Source: Brachionus manjavacas (lineage: Eukaryota; Rotifera; Eurotatoria; Ploima; Brachionidae). Taken from it: a DNA stretch of 64,000 bases. The first letter of the stretch is position 1. Every line of letters starts with the position of its first letter. Both the position numbers and the translations under genes were made by a program. The stretch is taken from positions 682,001 through 746,000 of the forward strand of contig JAHQIY010000002.1 of NCBI GenBank assembly GCA_019054805.1, read 5' to 3'. Below are positions 20,500-31,369 of this stretch, piece after piece. The notes beneath the pieces are model-generated. The model was not told the DNA's origin and ran no database searches. It worked only from the letters and a program-made list of their open reading frames with translations.

Positions 20500-21480
20500 A
20501 ATATCGATATTTACGAGAATCTGGAGTTTAAGTGCCTAAAACATCAAGAAGAAGGCTTAAAAAAAGAAAAAATTGTTTATTAAAAATAAAAGACTCTCCA
20601 AAAAGTGAGATTTTCCCAGAGAATTTGCTTGATCAAGCGTTTAGCGATAACGAGTCTTTGATTTCCGATTCACCCTTACACACAAATTTGTTTAGATTCG
20701 ACTTGTGAAAACACAAATGAAACATATGAGATGGATTGTTCAAATCAAAATAGCGAGGACCAAACATTTAATTTAGCTCTTTTGATACTCTATTATAATG
20801 CAGGATTAACTCAACATTCTTTTAAACTATTATGTGAATTTCTAGAAATTTTTCATAATTCTCAAAGTTTAGCCAACAATTCTTACAATTTTGACAACTG
20901 TTTTAGGAATACTGGAGTACAATTAAACAATTCAAAGTTTGTTAAGCGATGGGTATGTAAATATTGTAACAAAATTTTTAATGATGTTAAAAACAGACTA
21001 AGAAACCAATGTAATATATGTTGGCTAAAGTATGTATTTTTTTTTTACTTTATTTTCTTTTGTTACAAAATTTGAATCATTTTAAATTAAACTTTATTCA
21101 AATTGATCTAATTTTAATTTAGAATTTAAAAAAATATATTTTTGATTACAAATGGATTATCAACTAGATATTGAAGATCAATTAAGAAACATTTTCAATG
21201 CAAATAATTTATTTGACCACAAAAATAACACAACAGAAAATGATTTTATAGAAGATATCATAGATGGAAACATTTACCAAAATATTTTAAAAAATGAACG
21301 TGAAGACTTCTTTACTTTTTTAATTAATACAGATGGAATTAGTTTATCTGAAAGTCATCTCTTTGTATCTGGCCAGTTTTTTTAACTCTAAATGAAGTCC
21401 CCTTGAATAAACGATTTTGTCTTGAAAATGTGATTGTTGCAGGTAAACTTTATTTTTTTTCTATAAGTTTATCTGTATCG
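20500..21480 (+). pseudogene. Transposase_21-like protein, N-terminal remnant
   Basis: Open pieces: RRRLKKRKNCLLKIKDS and an acidic linker; then 20,731-21,030 with LLILYYNAGLTQHSFKLLCE, CKYCNKIF and CNICW (two CxxC pairs, probably a zinc finger); after a possible intron (donor near 21,030) 21,152-21,480 has EREDFFTFLINTDGISLSES, LTLNEVPLNKRFCLENVIVA. The 'tDG..l..S...l.P..l..nElP...R..n' block is characteristic of animal proteins annotated as Transposase_21-like. It is broken at 21,383. Same class as 5,480-6,410 but a different portion and the other strand. Confidence 0.5.
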
Positions 21481-21599
21481 AGCTAATACCCCTTCAAATT
21501 AAAATAGAATTGAAAAATTAAGATAAATAAAAGAAGGTTGAAAAATTCACTAGAAATTAAAAGAGAATATCAAGACTTAAAGATTTAAAGAAAAACAAT

Positions 21600-22543
21600 T
21601 AAAAGTTTTACGTTCATACAATTTAGAGGATTTAAAATCTATTAAAAGAAAAAAAAATCATAGTCAAGACCATCATTCACATAGTTCTAATCAATCACAA
21701 GATATATTGATTGTGAAACAGAAAAATAAATTTCTAGAATCCAGATTGAAAGAAACAGATGAGGCTCTTAAAAATGAAAAGTCCAAAAATCATGATCTAG
21801 TAATTGAACTTAAAGAAATGAAAGCAACTATTGAGGCTTTGAGAAACACATTTGGTAATTCTTTTATTTAAATCAATCTATTAAAATTTAATATATTAAT
21901 AAATAATTTTTTTAATAAAGATGATAAAAAATTAATCAAGATTAAAGAATTAAGTATTAATTTTTTAAAATCATTTTCTTCATTCGAAGAAATATGTCAA
22001 ATTGGTTTTTACTCATCTGAACAAAAAAATAACATTCATATTCTTTCTTCCAATTACAAAAATGTTTCAATTTCAAATGAACTAAAGATTCAGCTTGATA
22101 GTCTTATTGAGAATTCAAAGTCAGCATCTGAGTGCTATCGCAAAGTAATCAGCAATTTGATTACAGACCCTGTGATATGGGCTGGTTCAACGGTGGATAG
22201 AATGTTTGAACTAATCAAATGAAATTCATGCTTGTTATGGTAATTTTTATTTAGAATTTTTTAATGAGCTAATAATTTATTTTAAAGAATATATAAAAAA
22301 AATCAATACTGACTTTAAATTTGATATTATTAGAAAGCTTATTTCTCAACTCGCATTTGAAGCTCGGAGAGAAATGTAAAAGCTTGGCTTTTCGATAGAA
22401 CCAATAAAGAGTGAAAATAACACAATAGGATATAGTGTTAAAGATAAAAATGGATCAGTACCAAGTTCTCTACAAGGTGTGACAATTATTAAACCGAGTG
22501 ACAGAGAAGAAGAGTTCTGCACTTCTACAGATGAAGAGTCTTG
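21600..22543 (+). pseudogene. Unrecognised coiled-coil ORF fragments
   Basis: Three open stretches in succession: about 21,600-21,869 with a His/Ser/Gln-rich linker (SQDHHSHSSNQSQ) and a coiled coil (KNKFLESRLKETDEALKNEK); 21,919-22,219 with YKNVSISNELKIQLDSLIE and SASECYRKVISNLITDPVIW; 22,240-22,543 ending in DREEEFCTSTDEES and TGA. The order 'coiled coil then small helical C-terminal domain' recalls BEN-domain proteins, but this is only a resemblance. No ATG for the first stretch; frames change at likely introns or breaks. May be a host gene fragment or the second half of the neighbouring transposon. Confidence 0.3.
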
Positions 22544-23140
22544 AATAATCATGAAAATTAACTAAATTAATATGAATGTTAATACCAAATTATGTTATGG
22601 AATACGATGATTTGTTGGTTTTTTATTGTTTTCTTTTTAAAATTTAAAATAATTGTACCATTTAATAGTTAAATTTTATTAAACATATAATATTACTTCT
22701 AAATAAATATTTACAGTTGAAAATTTAATTTTTTTATTCAATAAAAAAAATGATTGATATTTTGATGAGTTCTGAAAATTTTACAGAAATGTAACAGATT
22801 CGAATTTAAAAAAATTCCAAGCATGTCACAGATAAAAAATTCTTAATTTCTCAGAAATGTTGCAGGTCTGTAATTGGAACCTGTACATACACGTTGCATG
22901 AAAATTCAATCGACTGGGAATTAAAGCTTTAGATTATTTAAGAAATTTCGCTTTAATTATAGACTACTAATTTACTAATTTATTAATAAATTGTAAATAT
23001 ATAATTCAATTTTATTTTCATTAACTAATTGATAAAATTAATTTTTTGTCAAGATTATATTTAGTTGAATTAATTTTTCGTCTAAAATATTCTAGTTAAT
23101 TTAATTAAAGTCATTATTATCGACGTCAAGATTTAGTGTC
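22544..23140. other. AT-rich intergenic DNA
   Basis: No ORF or structured repeat recognised. Confidence 0.4.
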
Positions 23141-23147
23141 GATTAAT

Positions 23148-24330
23148 TTATAAAGTCAAATTAATGACAGCAAAATTATACACGCCAAAATTTCCGTCCA
23201 CCAGTTTCTTGTCTAGTGATTTGCGCATATCTTGGAAATGCTTTTCGAATGAAAGATGTTTGTCTAAGGTGATGCAAAGTAAGATCGGATTAACGATTAT
23301 TAGGCAAGTAGAGTTGTCCATTTTGAGTGAGAGAGTAGGTGATTTGTTGAAAGCTGTTTTATATATTTTTTGTAATAAAGTATAGTTTGTTTTATTTACG
23401 TTAATTTTCTTGTCCAATTTATTTGCGAAGTCGGAAATGATTTTAGTAGCTTTCTGTAATTTACGTTCGATAGTTTTGAGATATTTGCTGGCGCACCAGA
23501 CTGTTATGTCGTCGGCAAATAGGGCAAAGTGTATTTTAAGCAGCCGTAGTTTTTTGCCACGGCATTTATGTATAGAGCGAAAAGTAGGGCACTTAAACAG
23601 CCTCCTTGTGGCAGACCTGCTTTTATGCTGTGACTCGATGATGTATTTTTGTTTATGTTAACTCGAAGGGATCTGTCGCGATGTAGGATTTGATCCATTT
23701 GCCAAATGTGGCTTGGCACTTGAGATTGTGAAGCTTTTGAGTCATAAAATTATGTGAGATAGTGTCGAATGCTTTTTCGAAATCTCAAAGTAGTACTGTC
23801 TTTTGCACGAGTTTGAATCCATTTTTTGTCGTTTCAATGAGCTTGAAGATAAAGCCTTGGGTGGATTTTTTTTTTACGAAAACCGGCTTGTTTCTCGATG
23901 ATGATGTTTTTGTTAAATGCCCAATTGGTGAGCCTGGTGTATATAATTTTCTCTATAGATTTATCAAGTGAACTGAGGAGAGATATGGGTCTGTACGATT
24001 TGAGCACGTCAGGGTCAGATTTTTTTTTTGTGAATAAATATGATTTTGGCTGATTTCCAGGCGGGTGGTACATCGTGTAGTTCTAGCGAATGGTTGAACA
24101 GTTGTAGGAAGTAGTTTATGTTTATTTCGTTTAAGTTCTTTATTATTTTGTTGGCAAAACAGTCTAGGCTTTTTGAGTTGGTATGTTTTAGGTTGGCAAT
24201 GGTCTTGTCCAGTTCTGTGTTTGAGATTGGGTTATTATGTTTGTTAGTGGTGTAGTATTTGAAGAGGCTTGGTTTAGGTTTTGACTTGTTTTTGGTGGTA
24301 AATATTTGCTTGAAATGTTTAACGATCCTT
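23148..24330 (-). pseudogene. LINE reverse transcriptase, degenerate
   Basis: Minus-strand blocks in order: KSYRPISLLSSLDKSIEKII (24,000-23,930), IIEKQAGFRK, a degraded AFDK block near 23,770, SIKAGLPQGGCLSALLFALY (23,640-23,570, intact xPQG motif), then in another frame FADDITVW near 23,510 (catalytic FADD), and the thumb (23,417-23,148, DKHLSFEKHFQDM). Several frameshifts make it dead. Compared with the LINE at 35,100 the palm spacing and sequence are clearly different, so it is a separate lineage. 5' and 3' ends were not located. Confidence 0.75.
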
Positions 24331-24345
24331 ATGTTTACAATTTAA

Positions 24346-24372
24346 AATACCAAAATCTTCGGTTTTGGTATT
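24346..24372. repeat. Perfect 10 bp hairpin with TTCG loop
   Basis: AATACCAAAA and its exact reverse complement TTTTGGTATT enclose TCTTCGG, so the RNA form would carry a C(UUCG)G tetraloop. It lies between the LINE start and a dispersed repeat. Could be a transposon end or a chance structure. Confidence 0.6.
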
Positions 24373-24409
24373 CCTAATTATTAATTTGAAGAGTTAAAAA
24401 TTAATATTA

Positions 24410-24860
24410 ATTTTTTTAATTTTTATTATTTTTGCTGAATGACAAAGATATAAGTAGAGAGCGCATTTTGGATTTTGGGATTGTTGAAAGGGTAATACCA
24501 AGTCAACCAGATCAGAGTAAATGCTATTTCTAAAGCTCCTTCAAATTAAAAAAAAGCAAAAATATTATTTATTAATTTTTATTTCAGTTTTGAGAATTAG
24601 GCATTCAATTAAATAGCTTTATTCAATTTTTTCAGATAAATTGTACGTCTAATTCTATTTTGGTTCAACCTAATTCTATTTTGAACAAAAAATTGGGTGA
24701 ACCAATAGTTCTCAAAACCTGGGACCAAAAGTTTTCGGATAATTAGTGGACTATGGTTCACCTAACCAACTAGACCCAGTTTTTCAACGATTGAATATAA
24801 ACTTAAATCTAAATGAATTAATTTATTTTTATTCATTTTTTATTTTTTTTTATTTCATTT
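24410..24860 (+). repeat. Dispersed non-autonomous repeat, copy 1
   Basis: Matches 46,870-47,290 at moderate identity over about 420 bases; shared landmarks include GGTGAACCA, TCTAATTCTATTTTGAACAA, AACCAGATCAGAG and TCAACGATTGAATATAAAC. No coding capacity. Likely a MITE-class element. Confidence 0.7.
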
Positions 24861-25532
24861 AACTTTATTTTTATTTTTTGGTAAAAAATAAATAAATAAA
24901 TTATTTGAAAGTTAAAAAATAATGATATTTATAAAATATTGATTAATTTATTCTAAAATTTAAGATTAATACTAATATTAACTAATATTTTATTGCCTGA
25001 AGTTATCTGATTACATTTTAATAATCAGATTAAATCATTCGTATTTTAAATAAAAAAAAACTAAATTTTGTGAAAAATACTATCAATTAGCTAATCTTCT
25101 TAATTAAACTTTAGTTTGAATCTGTCAAACATTATTAAAATTATTCAAAGAAGAATTTCATTTAAATTTTTTAATATAATATAAAAGATATAAATTTTAA
25201 AAAATCTTTTACTTCAAATATTCTCGACTAATTTGTTTTTGATGTTCACCATAAAGCTTTTGATTAACTTCAATATTTAAATGTATTGAATTTATCATAA
25301 TTTTTTCATCATACATCACAAAATTGGATAAACTAAAATTTAAATCAGATCTCATTCAAAGTAATTTGAATTTTTGTTTAAGATTTCCATTAATAATTAC
25401 AAATTTTAAAAGAAGAACTGTAACTAAGACTTTTTATTATGCATCTAAAATATTAACTTGATATTATTAATTGAATTAAAAATGTCTTTGGGCCAAATTT
25501 TGCCTTTTATTTTTATTTATTAGACCAATTTA
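24860..25532. other. AT-rich DNA downstream of the cysteine-rich gene
   Basis: Contains the 3' side of the gene at 25,533 (poly(A)-type hexamers occur by chance in such sequence). No ORF recognised. Confidence 0.4.
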
Positions 25533-28500
25533 CTACCCAAATAAGCTTGTGCAAGCCTTTCCAAAAAGATAGTTAAAACAGTTATTGGACCTACATTGAC
25601 AATCACTTGAGCAACTATCTCCACCATCCTTTTTGTTTCCTTTTAAAAATCAATAAAAAATTATTTTTAAAGATAATTTGTCAAAATTTACGACAAAAAC
25701 CTCCGTCCCAATATTGATTCGATTGGCAGACACATCGTCTTCCTGTATAAGAGTAGCAGTTATTGTTTTGAGTCTCACATCTAAGTCCTAAGTCCATTCG
25801 ACATTGACAGTTGCTAGCACAAGTAGCATAGTGACCATATCTTGCAACTAGTTAATAATAAAAAGTTCATTAAACCATCTTTTTTTTAATTGTAAAAATT
25901 ATTTTTACCACATGTCGATCCAGTCCAAAATTCTAAATTTGCACAAATGCATCGAGTATCGACGAAGTTTGGATTGCAGCCGAAAAAATTCGTATATGCA
26001 CGACAAGCAAGTCCTAAATCTTCTCTACATTGACAACTAGTTGAACAAGAGACAAAATTAAAGTATTTTGCGACTTTAAGAATTAAAAAATATCAAAGGA
26101 ATCAAATAAAAGCATAAAAATTACCACATGTAGTTCCAGTCCACCTCTGAGTAACAGTTTCACAGAGGCATCTTTTGCCACTTCCAAAATTACCATAGCA
26201 AGAATATCCATTTGTGTAAGCCCAGCATTTTAGACCCAAATTTTCTTTACATTGACAATTAGTGGTGCAATAAACATTTTGGGTTTTTTTATTTACACAT
26301 TTTTCACCTCCCCAGTACTGAGTGTTTTGACAGGCACAGGTTCTATCAGGAAAATAATTGTTGTAGCATGTATAAGTATTTTCATAGCTTAGACTTGATA
26401 AACCTAAATCTTTACGACACTGGCAATCAACATTAGTAATCACGTGATTCAATAATTTTGGAACACATGTCGATCCACTCCAATAATCAGTATCAATACA
26501 ATTGCATCTGGTTCCAGAATAGCCCGAATAGCAGGATGAGCCTTCACCACTTGAAAGACATTTTAGTTTTTTTGAATGATCACATGGAACTCGCCAGCCA
26601 TCACATGCCTGCCCATGCGTCCTCACAGATGCTTTTTTATATAATTTTTTAAAAATCCTTCTGAATAAAAAACTTATTTTTAAAAATACCACATGATGAT
26701 CCAGTCCAGTATGTTCCTGCACCACATCTAGATAAATATTTTATGATTAATAACGAAGAAAAGAAAGAATTTTACCGGCATATGTAATTTCCAGCAGCTG
26801 ATCCTTGGCAGGTTAGGCCAGTTTTACATCGGTAAGTTGTTCCATCACAGTACTGATTTATTCCAACATAATTTTCTTGAAATAATAATGTTATAAAAGC
26901 TAAGATTTCTAGATGTGACAATGAATCTTTCTTTTAATAATTTATTTATATTTGATGTTTTCGAAAATTTTAAAAGCAAATTTTTTAGTTTTCACACTAG
27001 AAAAATCTTTTAAAAAAATGTCCAAGTCATGACTAGTAATTTTAAATTTTTTATAGGACCTCAAGTCTTGAATTCAGTTGTGACTTTTTAATCGAAAAGT
27101 AAACAGAAAATGTAGAATGCATTATCATTCTCTATTTTAAACTCACGAAAAATGAAAAAAACAGCCTACTATCTAAGATCCGAAAAAAATTTTCCGGATA
27201 AACGAGCTATGACTGTATGGGAATTAAAAAATCACTATCAAAATACAATATTCATAATGCCTTTTTCAAAAGATAAAAAATTATTTACTTAAGAATAAAC
27301 TTTTTAATGGTATATTATAATTTTGACAAGTTAAATTCAACAAGTTTAGTTTCGGCTACTTAATTTCGACAAATAAAATAAAACTTGTCGAATCATTTTT
27401 TGAACAAAATAAATACGACAAGTTTCGACAAAATTTTTTTTGTTGAAGTGGAAAAATGGATGAATTAGTTAAGGGAAACAATTAGTTTAGTAGCTAATTA
27501 AAGTAGAATAATTATTTTTTGTAGTAGAAAAAAAAGGGTCTTACTACAACACTGACCCCCATTTTAAGTTTTAAAATATCATTTAATTTGAATTTTTCTC
27601 AATTTTTTGAAAATTAAATTAGTCTTTCTCCAAAACTTTTGTGAAAATTGAATATTTTTATATTTTTAAAAACCTGACCCCCAATTTTATACAAAAAATA
27701 TTCAATTTTAACAAAAAATAAAAGTTTTGGAGAAAAACTAATTTAATCTCCAAAAAATAGAGAAAATTTCAAATTAAAAGATATATTAAAACTTTTAAAA
27801 ATATTTTTGCTTTGTAAAAAAAAATGAGAGTCAGTGTATTAGTAGGACCCAAAAAAAAGTAGCTAATTTTTTTGTTAAAAAAAGATAATATTTTTTTTTA
27901 TAAAAAGATAATAGTATCCAAAAAAAATAAGAAAGTGTGAAAAAAAAACAAAAAATAAATTTTAAAGGAAATCAATCAATTAATTTTCGAATTTTTTCTT
28001 AGCTTTCGGACCGGCTTTTTGAACTGAATAGACTTTCCTAGAACGACCTCTTCCTCTCTTCTGGGTATTTTAATTTGAGTTGTTACTTGAAACAGTCTTC
28101 ATTGATAAATACTACTTTGATTTGATTCAACACTATTGAAAAAAGTTAACTAGGTGTACTAAAAGCGCTTAATAAATTTAATTGAATATTAATAAAAGGT
28201 TTTGTTTTTTATTTTTTATGTTTTTTATTTAATTTAGTTATATTAGAATTTATTTGTCTAAAAATGAGTTCTCGAGTTTTAGCAGCTTTGTCAAATAAGG
28301 TCAAAATTTTTAGTTAAAAAAATCAATTCTTAAGAGTAAAAAAAAAAGACATGGGTAAGGGACTATTTTTTTCCATAATGACTAATTTTTTCGATTTTGG
28401 GAAATCAATAAATATGAATTTCAAATTCAAAAATTATACAAAAAAATACTTACGGCATTTATTTGCTACCCAATATTGCGAAGAGGGACATCTGATAAAA

Positions 28501-31369
28501 ATAAATTTCATTCTTTTACTCTATGTCTTAAAATTGAGATAAATAACCTGCAAGTTCCGGTCGTGCAGCTAAGCCCAGCGTAATTTTGACACGCTGGATT
28601 TGACCCACTGCAAGAGTTACTTTCAGTTCGTTTGAATTCTTTTTTTAAAATAAAATAAAAATAAAAATTTCAAATTGAGCAAAGAAAAAATTCAGTACCA
28701 CACTTTGAATTAGACCAATACATTAGAGGCATACAACTGCAAACTCCTGACAAACATAACAAAGCCAAGTTGTCTTTGCATTCATAATTTTGACTGCATC
28801 CAGATCCAAAGTTTTTTTTTGTCGCTAAAAAATGTCATTTAATGAAAATTAAATATAAAAATTAAAATAACTAACAACAAATTGTCCCAGTCCAATATCT
28901 AGAAGCATCACATCTTGAACAAAATTGGATATAAATTTAAAAAAAATGTTTAAACCCCAGAAAAAAGCCCAATACCGGCACTGACCGTAACAAGCTAATC
29001 CAAGATTTTGATTGCATTCCGAATCTAAAGAACAACTGAGCCCGTGACTCAATTTATCAACTTGGTTTGATTTATTTTAAAAAAAAATTGTTATTTTTGG
29101 TTGTTAAATTACCACATTGATTTCCATTCCAATATCTTGGATATTGACATTCGCATGCTTGCTTGCCGCCAGTATTTAGACAAACTAGTCCATTGTAATC
29201 TTGACATTGGTAAGTTTGAGTGCACCATGTGTTCACAGTTTGTTTTAATACTTAAAAAGAAAAAATATTAATTTTTTTTATTTTATCTTATTTAAAAGTT
29301 AAATATACGGCATTTTGTTCCAGACCAATAGTGGTATTCTGCACAACTAAAAGGGAAAATAAATTAGAATTTATTTTGATCATTTAACCCATATCTTAAT
29401 AAATTTAAATTGAAAAAAAAGTTCAACTAACTAAATTAAAAAAAAAGTGGTTTTCTCATTTTTTTATTTTAGTAATGTAGTTTTTATACTAAGTTTTCAA
29501 GCCTTTGTTAACAATTAACAATTATTAATCCTTGTTTATATTAATGAAAATGTCAAAAATAAATGCAACGAATAGTATTCAAATACTAAATAATAAGTTA
29601 AAATTTGTAAATAAAATTAAGAAAAAATATAAAAAGACAATTAAAAGAAGCATACAAGCATCGATTGGTCACACAACTTAGTCCATTCTGGGTTTGACAT
29701 TGAAGCGAATGAGTGCACCAAGTTCCATTAATTTCTTTTAATCCTTTTTGATTATAAAATATTAAACTTTTGCAGCTAAAAAAAAAGGAAATAAGCTAAC
29801 TGCATGATCCTTGCAATGACCAGTAATGAGTTGAGGCACACCTATTTGAAAAATTAATACATTTTTAATTTTACTTTTTTTGAATCTTAGATTATTGAAA
29901 TCAAGTTAAATAAAATGAAAGAAACTTACACACATTGATTAGTTGTCCTATCACAACTCAGTCCTAAAGCTGAATTACAAGAATAAGAATTATCACAATT
30001 TAAGCCACTTGAAATTGGTGAGACTATAAAAAAAGATAATTTTTAATTTTAGTTTTTAATTTAGAAATGATTAAAAAATATTTTAATTAATATTAATGAA
30101 TTTATACCACAAAAAGAACTATTCCAGAATCGGCTGCCAGTACATGCACAGTACGAGTTTATACAAGAAAGCCCGGTAGTTGTGTCGCACAAAAGCGTAA
30201 TACTACAATATTCACCGAATGTCATTCTTTTAACTTTTTTTAATTTAGATTAATATCAAACATAAAATCGTTATCATAAAAAGAAAAATTTTAATAATTC
30301 AAAAATTCTTTTTTTAAATTTTTTTTGTATAAATTAAAGCTTCAAGAGCAAGAAATTAATAATATCTTACTGCATTTATTTGTTGACCAAAAATAGTTAT
30401 CAAGGCATTTACAATTAATGTCACAATACAATCCTGTGTCACTTGTACATTCTTCTGTTGAGGTGCACGCAACCGAAACAGTTTTCTGCGCTTTGCACAG
30501 ACTTGCAGCAGAATCCCAGTAATTAAATGGTGGACATGTACACTTGTACGGGTACTGTTCGGTTATATTGCAAATAAGTCCTTGAGATGGATTACAACCT
30601 GGTGTGATTCGACATATTCCCAAATAAGATTGAACATCATCACAATAGGTTCCATTCCAAAAGTTCAAATTTGGATCCGAACAACTGCATTTGTTGCTTA
30701 AACAAGCCAAATTTGTGTTCAATTGACATTGATCATCTGTAGAGCATGCTTCGTCATAATATGATTTTTTTTCTTTTCATTTAAAAAAAAAGTCTTAATA
30801 AATGTTTAAACAGAAATTGTACACAAAAATTCTTACGACAATATGAGTTTGTATTATCCCACCATCTATCGGTGGTGCATGAACAAACATTTGACAGCTT
30901 GTTCAAATCGTACACACATTTTTGGTCACAGCAGCAGTCATTTTCATTCGAACATGATATTCCATTCAATTGCTTTGAAACACACTTGAGAAGAGTTCGA
31001 TTGAAAAAAGTTAAAGAAGTACAATTGCAGTAACCATTCTGGCACCGAAGCAAAAGGCCTGTTTCACAGTCAGTGTCAAATTTGCACTGGTCACCATAAA
31101 ATCGCTTTGAGTTAAAACTGCCCAATATTCCAAAATAGAATCCAATGGCTACAGCGGTCATAAGAATTGTCAGATTCACAACAATGGCGCAGAACAAAGG
31201 GCTTATTAGCAATTTTCTTGAATATGGTTTTGGTATTTCTTTAGTGGTCTTTACATCGTACTAAAAATAAAAAAAAATTCTAATAGATAAAATTAAATTG
31301 AAAATCAATTAAAAAAAATTCTTAAACTTGATATATTGTCGTTTTAGTATCCTCATTATTAGAATCCAT
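25533..31369 (-). CDS. Large cysteine-rich type II membrane protein, copy A (20 exons)
   Basis: Twenty exons by GT/AG sites: 31369-31328, 31260-30837, 30772-30371, 30233-30108, 30023-29930, 29841-29801, 29743-29656, 29346-29309, 29250-29113, 29060-28976, 28913-28876, 28824-28699, 28638-28548, 28491-28454, 26875-26776, 26727-26690, 26631-26125, 26073-25909, 25847-25692, 25639-25533; total 2,844 nt, 947 aa, one terminal TAG. A short cytosolic N-terminus, one membrane segment (about residues 33-58) and no signal peptide suggest type II topology. The outside part is about 18 repeats of a module 'C..x..C..GLxC....C.C....YW....C', EGF/Dickkopf-like in spacing but not matched to a named family. NxS/T sites occur (NCTS, NGTY). 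Secreted-side disulfides, adhesion or defence are possible roles, all inferred. Near-identical paralog at 37,624-42,516. Confidence 0.8.
27068..27211. repeat. Possible pogo-like MITE in intron 14
   Basis: The right end reads CGAGCTATGACTG followed by TA; its reverse complement CAGTCATAGCTCG is a Tc1/pogo-type terminus next to a TA target. A weak counterpart, CAGTTGTGACTTTT, starts at about 27,068. Only the right end is convincing. Confidence 0.35.
27536..27850. mobile_element. Foldback MITE in intron 14 of copy A (315 bp)
   Basis: Long, nearly self-complementary: GGGTCTTACTA at the left and TAGTAGGACCC at the right, with arms of about 140-150 bp (both contain the CTGAC..CCATTTT and TCTCCAAAACTTTT blocks). 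Both sides are flanked by eight A residues, compatible with an 8 bp target duplication. It is absent from the corresponding intron of copy B. Confidence 0.75.

Noticed and set aside
26458..26652. Plus-strand ORF inside the large cysteine-rich exon (twin at 38,546)
   Set aside because: Antisense shadow of a conserved coding exon; its apparent conservation is due to the paralog identity.
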